Assembly: GCF_030652515.1 (NCBI RefSeq)
Contig: NZ_JAUSAR010000066.1
Coordinates: 1 to 49,264, forward strand
Length of the DNA stretch: 49,264 nt
Source: Aquabacterium sp.
Lineage (GTDB): Bacteria; Pseudomonadota; Gammaproteobacteria; Burkholderiales; Burkholderiaceae_C
Direction: 5' to 3'
The notes below the pieces were generated by a model. That model worked only from the letters and a program-made list of their open reading frames with translations, had not been told where the DNA came from and did not search any database. Below, piece by piece: positions 23,276 through 32,057 of the stretch (the first letter of the stretch is position 1; each line of letters opens with the position of its first letter). The position numbers were made by a program, and so were the translations under genes.

Positions 23276-24472
23276 ATGAACCAGGTGACCGGGACCGTGA
23301 GGTGGGGCTTGATCTTGATGTTGCTGTCCGGGGTGAATGGTTGCATGGCTCAGCAGCAGGTTGCGCCGGTTCCGCTTCCGGCTGTTAAGCAGGGGGCACC
23401 CGATACCTGGGAGCCCGATGCCCGGCAGCGGGCCATCCTGGCTTCTCTGCCGACCGATGCTCAGGCCCAGCGTGAGGAGTTGATCCGACTGGCGCGGATT
23501 CCTTTGCCCAGCCATGCAGAGCGTTTGCGCATCGAGCATCTCACCGGACGAGATTTTCCGAGGCAACACCCCCTGCGTCAGAACGATGCCGTGTTGCTCG
23601 ATCTCTACCGGAATCAGGACAAACCTGGCGCAGCCGAACTGAACGAATTGCAGGCTGTGTTGAAGGCGAAAGCGCAGTTGATCCCGCTGAAAGGTGGTCG
23701 CTTCATCATGGGGGACTTTGGTCCGATGAAGCTCAAGGATGGTTTGACCATCACAGGCCAGGCCAACAACCGGGCCCATCCGGTGGAGTTGAGCGCTTAT
23801 GCGATCATGAAAGGGCCTGTCACCTTCGCAGCGTTCGACCTCTATCTGCGTGCCCAAGGACGGAGCGTGCTGAGCTGGATCATTGAAGGACATGAGAAAG
23901 CGCCCATCGTCGGAGCTCTTGCACACCGGCCCGGCTATGTGGCTTGGCCCGTCAATTGGCGGGATGCCAACGGCTTCTGCCTTTGGCTGAAGGACCTGAC
24001 GGGCCAGCCGTTCGCTTTGCCGACGGAGGCGCAGTGGGAGTACGCGGCCCGCGAAGGCGGCAAGTTCATTTCACACCCTGTACACCACCTTCCTGGCATC
24101 CAGTGGGGCAATCCTTTCGTTCCGACCACCCAATCGGTGGACGATGGCATCGCCACCGTCAAAAAACTGGCAGGGGAGCCGACGACGTTCATCCGACCAC
24201 AGCCTCCCAGCCTGACGGGCGAGAACCGCATCGGCATGCAAGGAGTGGTCGGGGGCGACGAAGTGGAGTGGACCGGTGATTGGTATGCCGATGACCCGCG
24301 CTTTGGACAAAAGCTGCTCAAGAACCCGGTGGGTGCCGCATCCGGGTCGCTGAGATCGGTCCGCGCCGTGGCGGGCAACTGGGCCAACAGCGTGCTGCAC
24401 CGGTACGGCCATGAGGAGACACGGGGCAACCAATTCCGGTGTGTGCTCAATGCAAAGCAAGGTTGGCGCTGA
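23276..24472 (+). CDS. SUMF1/FGE-fold lipoprotein 1 (T6SS island)
   Basis: A 398-residue lipoprotein. The signal 'LILMLLSGVNGC' ends in a lipobox Cys at about residue 22. A helical region (about 40-135) is followed by a SUMF1-type C-type-lectin-like domain (about 138-395): 'LKGGRFIMGDFG', 'PVTFAAFDLYLRA', 'VNWRDANGFCLWL', 'FALPTEAQWEYAAREGG', 'NQFRCVLN'. The Cys pair that binds copper in true formylglycine-generating enzymes is missing, so catalysis is unlikely. The ATG at 23276 has GGAG about 10 bp upstream. It reads toward the effector gene at 25918, and a paralogue follows. A role as T6SS immunity or binding protein is inferred from context. Confidence 0.85.
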   Translation: MNQVTGTVRWGLILMLLSGVNGCMAQQQVAPVPLPAVKQGAPDTWEPDARQRAILASLPTDAQAQREELIRLARIPLPSHAERLRIEHLTGRDFPRQHPLRQNDAVLLDLYRNQDKPGAAELNELQAVLKAKAQLIPLKGGRFIMGDFGPMKLKDGLTITGQANNRAHPVELSAYAIMKGPVTFAAFDLYLRAQGRSVLSWIIEGHEKAPIVGALAHRPGYVAWPVNWRDANGFCLWLKDLTGQPFALPTEAQWEYAAREGGKFISHPVHHLPGIQWGNPFVPTTQSVDDGIATVKKLAGEPTTFIRPQPPSLTGENRIGMQGVVGGDEVEWTGDWYADDPRFGQKLLKNPVGAASGSLRSVRAVAGNWANSVLHRYGHEETRGNQFRCVLNAKQGWR

Positions 24473-24629
24473 AGGGGTCAAAGCGTGCGGTGTGTGCGAC
24501 GCTTGCGCTGCCGAGGGGGCTGGCCAGGCCAGTGACGATCGGGTCCAGCCAACCTTCCGAGAATGAGTCAATGAAGGCGTCCAGGTCACTGCGCCCGAAC
24601 GCCCGGTCAGACAACACCGACGATTGCTG
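24447..24629 (-). pseudogene. Possible gene remnant between the two SUMF1 genes
   Basis: The 364 bp between the two lipoprotein genes holds no intact gene. On the minus strand an open stretch of about 60 codons has good high-GC codon usage and a protein-like translation ('FGRSDLDAFIDSFSEGWLDP', then 'IVTGLASPLGSASVAHTARF'). It ends in TGA at 24447-24449 and is closed upstream by TGA at 24630-24632. It has no convincing start or ribosome-binding site and overlaps the previous gene's end by 26 bp. It looks like the C-terminal tail of a degraded gene or part of a dispersed repeat. I do not recognise the family. Confidence 0.35.
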
Positions 24630-24836
24630 TCACGTTGCGGTGAGGCGTGCTTCGCACAAGAGCCCGTAGCTGCGATTGGCCTAGCGGTGCAATATGACCC
24701 AGCAAATGTCGGTGCCGACTTGCGCGGCGGCACTGGGCGCCCGGTTGTCACAAGTGAACGCCAATTCATCCTGGGTTACCAGGCCCCGACATCTACAATT
24801 GAAGTCTGCGATTACAGCGATCTCAACGAGTGATTT

Positions 24837-25886
24837 ATGCAAACAGGGCGGATGCGGTTGACCATCAATGTCATCGACAAGCAGCGGGTGCTGAAGTTGC
24901 TTCCCCTCATGCTGTTGAGCATGGGGCTGACGGGGTGCGAGTGGTGGGCGCAAAGGCAGGCTGACAAGCTGGCGCAGGCGCCCGAAACGCAGGCCAAGAT
25001 CAGGGCTTTGGTGGACAAGAGCTTGAAGCAACTCAGCCCGGTTCAAGGCGGTGGATTCTGGTTGGGCGACTTTGGCGTGTTGATGGACGACCACGCCAAG
25101 CAGAACAATATCGCACCAGGGCCCGATGCCAAACCCGGCGAGAACTTGGCGTTCACGATTGATGAAGACAACAAGCCGCCTAAGTGGGTTGAGTTGGATG
25201 GGTTTTCGATTCAGCAATACAAGGTCACGTATGGGGACTTTGATGTGTATGTGGCGGCCAATGCGTTGCCGGCGCATCCGCCAAAGGGCGACGAGGTATT
25301 TCTGAAGATATGGCGAGACTCCCGAACCGCTGACGACGTGCCTGCCGGCGTGATCTGGAAGCAAGCCAAGGGCTACTGTCAGTGGCTGGGCAAAGTGACT
25401 GGGCTGCCGTTCGATCTGCCCACCGAAGCTCAGTGGGAGTACGCGGCCAGCAATCGCACCAACAGCTATCGCCATCCTTTTCCAACCGATACAGGGTTGT
25501 TGGAAGAGGGGCGCACGCATCCAACCTTCAAGCAGAAGGAAGATCTCATTGGCAATGGCGCGCTTTATCCGGTGGGTCGGTATGCCGGATCGCCTTTGGG
25601 CCTGCATGACCTCGTGGGCAATGGCTACGAATGGATGGATGACTGGTATGCACCAGGTGTGTATCAACAAGGACCGATCAAGAATCCTCAAGGCCCAGCG
25701 ACGGGCACAGAGAAAGTATTGAGAGGAAAGCCCACCAACGAAGACTTCAGTGCCTTCCCTCACTTGACTAGGTATCACAGCGATCCCGCAGTGTCTAAGT
25801 CCCATGATGGGGAGCGGCGATTCCCCTTTACCCGAGAGAGTTTTCGTTGCGCGGTGAACAAGCCTCCTGTTGATCCACGCAAGTGA
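24837..25886 (+). CDS. SUMF1/FGE-fold lipoprotein 2 (T6SS island)
   Basis: A 349-residue lipoprotein with lipobox 'MGLTGC' (Cys at about 34). The SUMF1-like domain runs from about 67 to 342: 'VQGGGFWLGDFGVLMDD', 'YKVTYGDFDVYVAAN', 'FDLPTEAQWEYAASNRTN', 'LHDLVGNGYEWMDDWYAP', 'RESFRCAVN'. It is clearly paralogous to the protein at 23276, but closer to canonical FGE in the 'LVGNGYEWMDDWY' block. It also lacks the paired catalytic cysteines. The first ATG is used; an ATG at 24852 is possible. It ends 31 bp from the end of the convergent effector gene, a layout that fits an effector with cognate partner or immunity proteins. Confidence 0.87.
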   Translation: MQTGRMRLTINVIDKQRVLKLLPLMLLSMGLTGCEWWAQRQADKLAQAPETQAKIRALVDKSLKQLSPVQGGGFWLGDFGVLMDDHAKQNNIAPGPDAKPGENLAFTIDEDNKPPKWVELDGFSIQQYKVTYGDFDVYVAANALPAHPPKGDEVFLKIWRDSRTADDVPAGVIWKQAKGYCQWLGKVTGLPFDLPTEAQWEYAASNRTNSYRHPFPTDTGLLEEGRTHPTFKQKEDLIGNGALYPVGRYAGSPLGLHDLVGNGYEWMDDWYAPGVYQQGPIKNPQGPATGTEKVLRGKPTNEDFSAFPHLTRYHSDPAVSKSHDGERRFPFTRESFRCAVNKPPVDPRK

Positions 25887-25917
25887 ACGGACGAGGGCAG
25901 CGGCTCGCCGACCTCGT

Positions 25918-28011
25918 TCAGGCCATGGTACTCAAGCGCGTTCCTTGCCCATTCAACAATGCCATGTACTGGGGAGAGCCCTTCATCCGAGCTTGCATGC
26001 TGAAATCGACGGTGTTGTTCATGGCCAGAGGGAAGCCTCGCGCAGGCTCATCTGGAAGCCGGGCGTACAAGACCCGTAATGCATCGTCGTAGTTGCTGTC
26101 CAGCGGACCCACTTCCATGAAGCGCAGCAAGCCATCGTAGTTTCCTCTGAAACCGCCCTTGCTGCCCTTCGCATTCATGTGCTGGACCATGTTCTCAAAC
26201 TGCCGCTTACTTTGAGCCCACTGGCACACTTGCATCACGGCCTTCTTGCGCTGCCCCAGGAACTCAAAACCGTCCCAGAATGAATTGGTTGTCCAGCCTG
26301 AGTTGGCTGGGTGGGCTGCTGTCAAACTGCCATGGCGGGTGAGTTGATGCAGCAAGATGCCATGCGCCTCTGGCACGCACAGACGCAATTCGGCAGGATC
26401 TGTCAAGACCCGCTCCATTAGTTTGACGCGCTGATCCTCTAGATCCAGCTTTTTTTGGAAGTCGCTCCATTCTTGGTCAACATTCCGATAAGCATCGCCG
26501 ACTCCATTCAGCATCATCACCTGCAACCGCACAGCAGACCTGTAGCACTCGGACGTCAATATCTGCAACATCTCAAAGTTGGCATTGAGCAGCGCCCTGA
26601 ACAGCCATTCCATGAACTCGGCGATGTGCAAGGCGTCCACCTCAAGGCCAATCTCGCCTTTGGCCCCGGCGCCAAAGCAAAGGCCAGCCTTGGCTTTCAG
26701 CCTGAACTTGCCTTTGTCGTAATGCACCATCAGGCAAGCAGCAGCCCCTGCGCCAAACTGCACTTCGACCTTGGGGCCGACGCTGGCCATGGCTTTGAAT
26801 TTTTCATTGACGGTTTTGGGGCTTTTGTACTCCAGTGCGCCGGTGAATTCCCCGCCCGCTTTGGCTCCTGCGAACAAATCAGCTCCCAGGCCTGCTTCGG
26901 CGCCTACTTTTTCCAGTGAAGCTTTCTTGGCATTGGGATCCGTGCCCTTGGGTCGGCCCGCACCCTTGACCCCAGCCTTGGTCAACTGGCTGTAGTCCAC
27001 TTCCAGGCCCAGCTCGGCCGCCGCGCTAGCCCCCGCTGCGGCGGTGAGCTTGACCTGCGCCATGAATCGCAGTGCGCCGATGTGAAACTCCTTGCCTGAC
27101 TTCATCCCAGTCAGCGCCCAAGCCCAACCATCGCTGTTGGGCAAATAGCCTTCGGCGGAGGCTTCGCCCTGAGCCACCATCAGCTCGGCCTTGCCATTGA
27201 GCTTGCCCGCGATCTTGCCGCCCTTGGGGTTCCATTCAACGCCCGCACTGCACCCAGCAAAGTACCGGAACAACTGAACGCCATATGCAAAGCTGATGTG
27301 CTTGCCCTCTGACTTCCTGTTCAAGTCGTCGGCCCAGGCCTGCAAGTTGGGCAACATGAAACCCGCTGTGTGATCTTCCCATTCAGCCTTGAACTTGGGC
27401 TCCAGCTTGCCGAACTGCTCCTTGAGCGTCTTGGTGTCAATCTTGCCGTTTTTGATGAAGCTGGCTGTTTGCGCCTTCTTGTCCTTGGTGCTGAGCTGGT
27501 AGCTACGGTAGTGGCTTCTAACTTTGTCAGATCGAACGTATGTCCACTTGCGCCCCCACACCTGTGGTTTGCCGCCTGCCTTGCGTTTGGAAAGTGGGAT
27601 CAGTTCCAGCATCTCCTTGCCGTTGCCCGAAGTGGCCAGGTAGCCCTTGTCGCCCAACTCCACTTTGACGGCTGCATAGGCCTCGTCGTATTTCTTCTGG
27701 GCCTTCTTCAGCTCGCCAGTCAAATGGTTGACTTCATTCAGGGTTGGCCATCGCGCGGTCTCCGCCTTGGCCAGCTTTTCTTCCAGCGTGATCAGTCGCT
27801 CCTTGGCATCAATCAGAGCCTTGCACAAAGCTTCCATCTGGTTGGCCTCTTGCAAAAACTCCTTTGCCTTCTCTTTGGGCACGACCAGAACGGCTTCGTT
27901 CTTGGGATCAAACAAGAGCAGGTCTGCATCGTAGGTGGCCTTGGCATCTGTTGACGAGCCCCGTGTCACGTTGGTGCTCGCGCTGCCCAGAACGGCGGTA
28001 TCTCCCGACAT
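25918..28011 (-). CDS. VgrG-linked putative T6SS effector (BC_3343-like)
   Basis: A 697-residue protein encoded 3 bp after the VgrG stop. Residues 60-125 are predicted coiled coil ('EALCKALIDAKERLITLEEK'). Residues 300-480 are unusually rich in Gly and Ala with alternating polar and apolar residues ('LTAAAGASAAAELGLEVDYS', 'GAEAGLGADLFAGAKAGGEF', 'LKAKAGLCFGAGAKGEIGLE'). The C-terminal part has 'HIAEFMEWLFRALLNANFEM' and 'LMERVLTDPAELR...HQLTRHGSL'. From memory this matches the family named T6SS effector BC_3343. No nuclease, lipase or amidase motif is visible; a membrane-acting toxin is a guess from the Gly/Ala segment. No signal peptide, as expected for T6SS cargo. Confidence 0.78.
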   Translation of the reverse strand: MSGDTAVLGSASTNVTRGSSTDAKATYDADLLLFDPKNEAVLVVPKEKAKEFLQEANQMEALCKALIDAKERLITLEEKLAKAETARWPTLNEVNHLTGELKKAQKKYDEAYAAVKVELGDKGYLATSGNGKEMLELIPLSKRKAGGKPQVWGRKWTYVRSDKVRSHYRSYQLSTKDKKAQTASFIKNGKIDTKTLKEQFGKLEPKFKAEWEDHTAGFMLPNLQAWADDLNRKSEGKHISFAYGVQLFRYFAGCSAGVEWNPKGGKIAGKLNGKAELMVAQGEASAEGYLPNSDGWAWALTGMKSGKEFHIGALRFMAQVKLTAAAGASAAAELGLEVDYSQLTKAGVKGAGRPKGTDPNAKKASLEKVGAEAGLGADLFAGAKAGGEFTGALEYKSPKTVNEKFKAMASVGPKVEVQFGAGAAACLMVHYDKGKFRLKAKAGLCFGAGAKGEIGLEVDALHIAEFMEWLFRALLNANFEMLQILTSECYRSAVRLQVMMLNGVGDAYRNVDQEWSDFQKKLDLEDQRVKLMERVLTDPAELRLCVPEAHGILLHQLTRHGSLTAAHPANSGWTTNSFWDGFEFLGQRKKAVMQVCQWAQSKRQFENMVQHMNAKGSKGGFRGNYDGLLRFMEVGPLDSNYDDALRVLYARLPDEPARGFPLAMNNTVDFSMQARMKGSPQYMALLNGQGTRLSTMA

Positions 28012-28014
28012 GTT

Positions 28015-31000
28015 TTATTCCTCGTCCGCCACAATGCGGATCTGTTGTGAGCCTGGTGTGTGCACACGTGTCGTGCGCCCATCCTGGTCGGTGATGCCCC
28101 GAGCAAGCACCTCGCCCTTGCTGTTCTCGATGCGGTACTTGTAGTAGCCCATGGGCTGGCCAGTGTCCTGGTCCAGCACCCGGAACTGCTCGTCGAACAA
28201 CTGCTTGCTCTTGGCCAAGTTGACATCACTTGCCGACGCCGAACTCCCCCCCGTCAACTCCTTCATCGCCCCCTTGAACGCCGCAGTGCCACTGGTCCCC
28301 ACTTCAATGTCCCCACCCTCGATCTTGATGTAGCTGCCCCCCCCATTCAGCACAATCTTGTTGGGCGCGCTGATGACGATGCTGCCTGCGGTGCTCTGAA
28401 GGTCAATGCCCTTCTCCGCCGTCAAGCTGAAGCGGTCACTCTGCGCCTGCGTGTTCACATTGCCGCTGGCCGCGTGCAGCTTCAAACCGATGTCTTGCAC
28501 CGCGCGCTGGCCATCCTTGGTCTCGCCCCGCGTGAACAGGCTGATGCCATCCTTGACGGCCCAGGCCGCATGCCGCTGGCTCAGCAGGTTGGCGTCCTGC
28601 CCCGTGGTGATGGTGGCGTTCTGCCCGGCGCTGATGACGGTGTGGGCGGGCGTGGCGCTGCTGATGTCTGCCGCAGCGCTCAGGACCAGGTCGGGGCGCG
28701 CGGTGATGGGGATGCTGCCGTGGCCGCCATCAATGGCGATGACCTCGCCCTTCTCCACCAACACATCAGCGGCCTGGCCGTCGGACGACCGCGTGCCCTT
28801 CAAGCTGGCCAGCGTGGCCTGCAAGGCTTTCTGCGCATTGAGCTGATCGGGCGCAGGCTCGTTGGGCAGCTTGGCCAGATGCGTCTGCGCGTTCTCGCTC
28901 AAAGACTTGAGCAGCTCGGCATGGCTTTGCAACTGCCTTTGCGCTTCGCGTGTGTTGGTGGGCTGGCCTTGCGCCGTGCTGGTGCCACCATGGCGCGCAA
29001 AGGTGCTGATGTGCAGGCCGCTGCCCGCACGCACCGCACCCTGCGCCTGCGTGTGCAGCTCCAGGCCATGGCCTCGTCTGGCCAGGCGCTGGTTGTCGTT
29101 TTGTTGCAGCAGGTGGCCCATCTGCAGCCAGGTCTGGCTTTGCGTGGTGTGGGCCAACACGCGGCCTTGGCCGGGGGTGTCGTCGAACACCAGTTGGTTG
29201 TGGCCGCCACCGCCGCTCTGGCTGGTGTCCAGGCTTTGGCTTTTGAACCCACTCAAGGTGGCGGTGTGTGCATGGCCTTCCTGCTCGCCCTGGCGCTGGT
29301 CGCCCGGGAACCACGCCGGTGCGTTGCCCGTGGCCTGAGCCGCCCCGGCGTTCACCTCGTTGCCTTGCGCATTGCCAGAACCTTGCCCGTTGTAGGCCGC
29401 GCCAATCACCACCGGCCGGTCGATGTCACCTTCCAGAAAGGCGACGACCACCTCCTGGCCCAGGCGGGGGATGAAGCCACTGCCCCAGTTGGCGCCCGCC
29501 CAGCCTTGCGCCACGCGCACCCAGGTGCCCGAGGCGTCGGAGGCCGGTGCATTGTCGGCATCAGGCGTGGGCGAGTTGTGGCCCAGGCGGTGGCTGCTGC
29601 TGGCGCCACGTTGCCAATGGAACTGCACCTTGATGCGGCCATCTCGGTCGGTGTGAACAGGTGCGTCCAGGCCCACGACCAGGGCGGTCTGTGTGCCGTC
29701 CGCCGAGGGGCGCGGGTGCAGTCGGCTGCCATGCTCATTCACCAGCAAAGGACGCACGGGGACGCTGGCACGTTGCGCAGTGAAGCGAGCTTCGTACAAA
29801 GGTTCGTCGCTGCCATTGGCCTGAGGCTGCTTGGACAACAAGGGCGCAACGTGGCCCAGCAGGTGCTGCAACCCGGCCTGCGAGTCGGCGCTGAGGTTGT
29901 TGCGCGCTTTGTGCGTCACGCTCCGCACGACGAATCGCGCGGCGTCTTCACCCGCTGAAAGGTCGTGGTCGCTGTGCTCACGCAGAACAAAGGTGGTGGC
30001 CGGGGCCAGGGTGCGCACGGTGCCACGCCCATGGAACTGCTTGCGGCGAGCTTCCAGCGCTTGCAGGTGGGCCGTGGCCAGCCGTTGCGCTTCGGCGGGC
30101 GTCTCAAAGGCGTAGACGCCGGGTTGATCGTGGTGTGCCAGCGCGAAAGCTTGCCCGTGAGCGGCGTCGACCTGGGCCGTGCCCTGGTGGCTGTCCACGC
30201 TGCGGTAGTCCCAACTGGCCAGGCTCAGGCTGGAGGTGCCCACGCGGCGGTGGCCATGCCATCGGGTGATGCTGTCTTCCTTCATCACCGCGCCGGGCTG
30301 CGTGAAGCGGATGCTGGGCTGCGTGTTGGCTTGCAGTGCGCCGTTGTGGTCGGCGATGACCAGGGTGTGGCTGCCCAGCGTGGCCGCATCGCCCGGGTTG
30401 CCGGTGTGTTCCCACCAGCAGAACAGGCCGTTGTCCGCCAGCAGGCGGGTCACGAAATCCAGGTCGGATTCGTTGAACTGGCTCAGGGTGGACAGCACCG
30501 GGTAGACCGCCGGGTCGGCGATTTCCAGGCGGTGGGCCGCGGTCAGGGTACCTTGGCCCACGTAGTCGGCGAACACGGATTCCAGGATGCCGAGCACGCT
30601 CAGGTTTTGAAACGTCCACGAATCGACCCGCGCGCGCAGGAAGGCCAGCCAGGGCTCGATGACGAGCTGGTAGCGGGCCAGTCCGCCGTCTGAGCCCAGC
30701 AGGCGGAACTCGGTGACGTGGCCGTGAAAGGGGCGCAGCGCGGTGCGGCTTTGCGCGGTGAGCAACTCCAGCAGCACCGGCTGGCCGAGCAGGTCGGGCG
30801 CTTGAAGGTGGGCGTTGCGGCTCAGGGCCAGCATCTCTATCCGGTCAGGCGCGCCGCTGCCAACCGGGCCGATGGCTTGCGTGATCTCGGCGCGCTCGGC
30901 CATCAACACGTCGGGGCCCAAGGGCGTGTGCAGGCGCAACAGGCGCGTGTGCTGGCGCGCGCCCAGGGACGACAGGTCGGCCAACAGTGAATCGAACAGG

Positions 31001-31050
31001 TCGTGCGCGGCGCTGGCCAAGGAGCTTGGCAGGGCGGAAAGGTCGGTCAT
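28015..31050 (-). CDS. vgrG: Type VI secretion spike protein VgrG with C-terminal effector adaptor
   Basis: A 1011-residue VgrG, the trimeric tip of the T6SS tube. The gp27-like base is at about 30-400 ('LHTPLGPDVLMAERAEIT', 'FNESDLDFVTRLLADNGLFC'). The gp5 OB-fold follows at about 450-550 ('VHTDRDGRIKVQFHWQRG', 'PRLGQEVVVAFLEGDIDRP'). A DUF2345 needle region comes next (about 740-900, ending 'GIDLQSTAGSIVISAPNKIV'). The C-terminal 60 residues ('QFRVLDQDTGQPMGYYKYRI' to 'IRIVADEE') form a small transthyretin-like beta domain, the type shown in other bacteria to bind effectors. I chose the ATG at 31050, with AGGGA upstream, over 31206. No core T6SS genes are nearby, so it is an orphan copy. 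Confidence 0.95.
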   Translation of the reverse strand: MTDLSALPSSLASAAHDLFDSLLADLSSLGARQHTRLLRLHTPLGPDVLMAERAEITQAIGPVGSGAPDRIEMLALSRNAHLQAPDLLGQPVLLELLTAQSRTALRPFHGHVTEFRLLGSDGGLARYQLVIEPWLAFLRARVDSWTFQNLSVLGILESVFADYVGQGTLTAAHRLEIADPAVYPVLSTLSQFNESDLDFVTRLLADNGLFCWWEHTGNPGDAATLGSHTLVIADHNGALQANTQPSIRFTQPGAVMKEDSITRWHGHRRVGTSSLSLASWDYRSVDSHQGTAQVDAAHGQAFALAHHDQPGVYAFETPAEAQRLATAHLQALEARRKQFHGRGTVRTLAPATTFVLREHSDHDLSAGEDAARFVVRSVTHKARNNLSADSQAGLQHLLGHVAPLLSKQPQANGSDEPLYEARFTAQRASVPVRPLLVNEHGSRLHPRPSADGTQTALVVGLDAPVHTDRDGRIKVQFHWQRGASSSHRLGHNSPTPDADNAPASDASGTWVRVAQGWAGANWGSGFIPRLGQEVVVAFLEGDIDRPVVIGAAYNGQGSGNAQGNEVNAGAAQATGNAPAWFPGDQRQGEQEGHAHTATLSGFKSQSLDTSQSGGGGHNQLVFDDTPGQGRVLAHTTQSQTWLQMGHLLQQNDNQRLARRGHGLELHTQAQGAVRAGSGLHISTFARHGGTSTAQGQPTNTREAQRQLQSHAELLKSLSENAQTHLAKLPNEPAPDQLNAQKALQATLASLKGTRSSDGQAADVLVEKGEVIAIDGGHGSIPITARPDLVLSAAADISSATPAHTVISAGQNATITTGQDANLLSQRHAAWAVKDGISLFTRGETKDGQRAVQDIGLKLHAASGNVNTQAQSDRFSLTAEKGIDLQSTAGSIVISAPNKIVLNGGGSYIKIEGGDIEVGTSGTAAFKGAMKELTGGSSASASDVNLAKSKQLFDEQFRVLDQDTGQPMGYYKYRIENSKGEVLARGITDQDGRTTRVHTPGSQQIRIVADEE

Positions 31051-31315
31051 GCGGGTGTCCCTGAATTCTTGTGGCGCCCAGTGCAGCGAGGCCCTGGCGC
31101 AGAGTCGGGAAGTTATCGCAAAACCAGTCCGGGAATCGGGGCCAACCCCCGCATGGGGGCCTGTCAGATGGCGCAAAAGTGAAAGCAAATGTTGCGGATT
31201 CAGCAAGCAGGGGCGATGTCCCGCACAAGTTCAAGGGGGGCGTCATGACCGGGCGGGCCAGCGTCCATAAAATGCAGGCCTGACCTTTAACCGGCCTTTG
31301 ACGAGGTCCCAAGCC

Positions 31316-31999
31316 ATGTCGCGCACTTTCCGCATCGCCCCCAGCCTCTTGTCCGCCGACTTTGCCCGCCTGGGCGAGGAGGTCCGCCACGTGATCGACG
31401 CGGGCGCCGACTGGATCCACTTCGACGTGATGGACAACCATTACGTGCCCAACCTGACCTTCGGGCCGATGATCTGCCAGGCGCTGCGCAAGCACTCGGT
31501 CAAGGCTGATGGCACCAGGGTGCCCATCGATGTGCATTTGATGGTGCAGCCGGTCGACGCACTGGCCCAGGCTTTCGCCAAGGCGGGCGCCGACATCATC
31601 ACCTTCCACCCCGATGCCAGCGCGCACGTGGACCGCACCTTGCAGCTGATCAAGGCTGAAGGGTGCCAGGCCGGCCTGGTGTTCAACCCTGCCGCGCCGC
31701 TGGACGTGCTGGAGTGGGTGCTCGACAAGGTCGATGTGGTGCTGCTGATGAGCGTGAACCCCGGCTTTGGCGGGCAGAGCTTCATCGACAGCACGCTGCG
31801 CAAGGCCGAGAAGGTGCGCAAGATCATTGATGCGTCGGGCCGCGACATCCGCCTGGAGATCGACGGTGGCGTGAAGGTGGACAACATCCGCCGCGTGGCC
31901 GACAGCGGCGCCGACACCTTCGTCGCGGGCAGCGCGATTTTTGGCCAGCCAGACTACAAGGCGGTGATCGACGCGATGCGGCAGCAATTGGCGGCTTGA
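31316..31999 (+). CDS. rpe: Ribulose-phosphate 3-epimerase
   Basis: A 227-residue TIM-barrel enzyme that interconverts ribulose 5-phosphate and xylulose 5-phosphate in the pentose phosphate and Calvin pathways. The motifs are textbook: '[17 protein letters not shown]', '[19 protein letters not shown]' (metal and catalytic Asp), 'DVHLMV', '[14 protein letters not shown]' and 'EIDGGV'. The ATG at 31316 follows GAGG at 31302-31305. It normally sits near apaG and gph in this order; here gph does not follow, and an aminotransferase comes next after 58 bp. Confidence 0.97.
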   Translation: MSRTFRIAPSLLSADFARLGEEVRHVIDAGADWIHFDVMDNHYVPNLTFGPMICQALRKHSVKADGTRVPIDVHLMVQPVDALAQAFAKAGADIITFHPDASAHVDRTLQLIKAEGCQAGLVFNPAAPLDVLEWVLDKVDVVLLMSVNPGFGGQSFIDSTLRKAEKVRKIIDASGRDIRLEIDGGVKVDNIRRVADSGADTFVAGSAIFGQPDYKAVIDAMRQQLAA

Positions 32000-32057
32000 G
32001 CGCGCGGCTTGTAACGGCTGCACACGTGCGCTGATGCGTTGAGGCTATCCTCGGCGC

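Noticed and set aside
24681..25805. 374-codon minus-strand ORF opposite SUMF1 lipoprotein 2
   Set aside because: Most of it is antisense to a well-supported lipoprotein gene. The end outside that gene (24681-24836) shows a protein-like stretch, but no start or family could be supported.
28060..29958. 632-codon plus-strand ORF opposite vgrG
   Set aside because: Shadow of the OB-fold and needle regions of VgrG; low-complexity translation.
31135..31160. CCCCC/GGGGG hairpin upstream of rpe as a terminator
   Set aside because: No T-run, and it lies between two divergent starts, where a terminator would have no gene to end.
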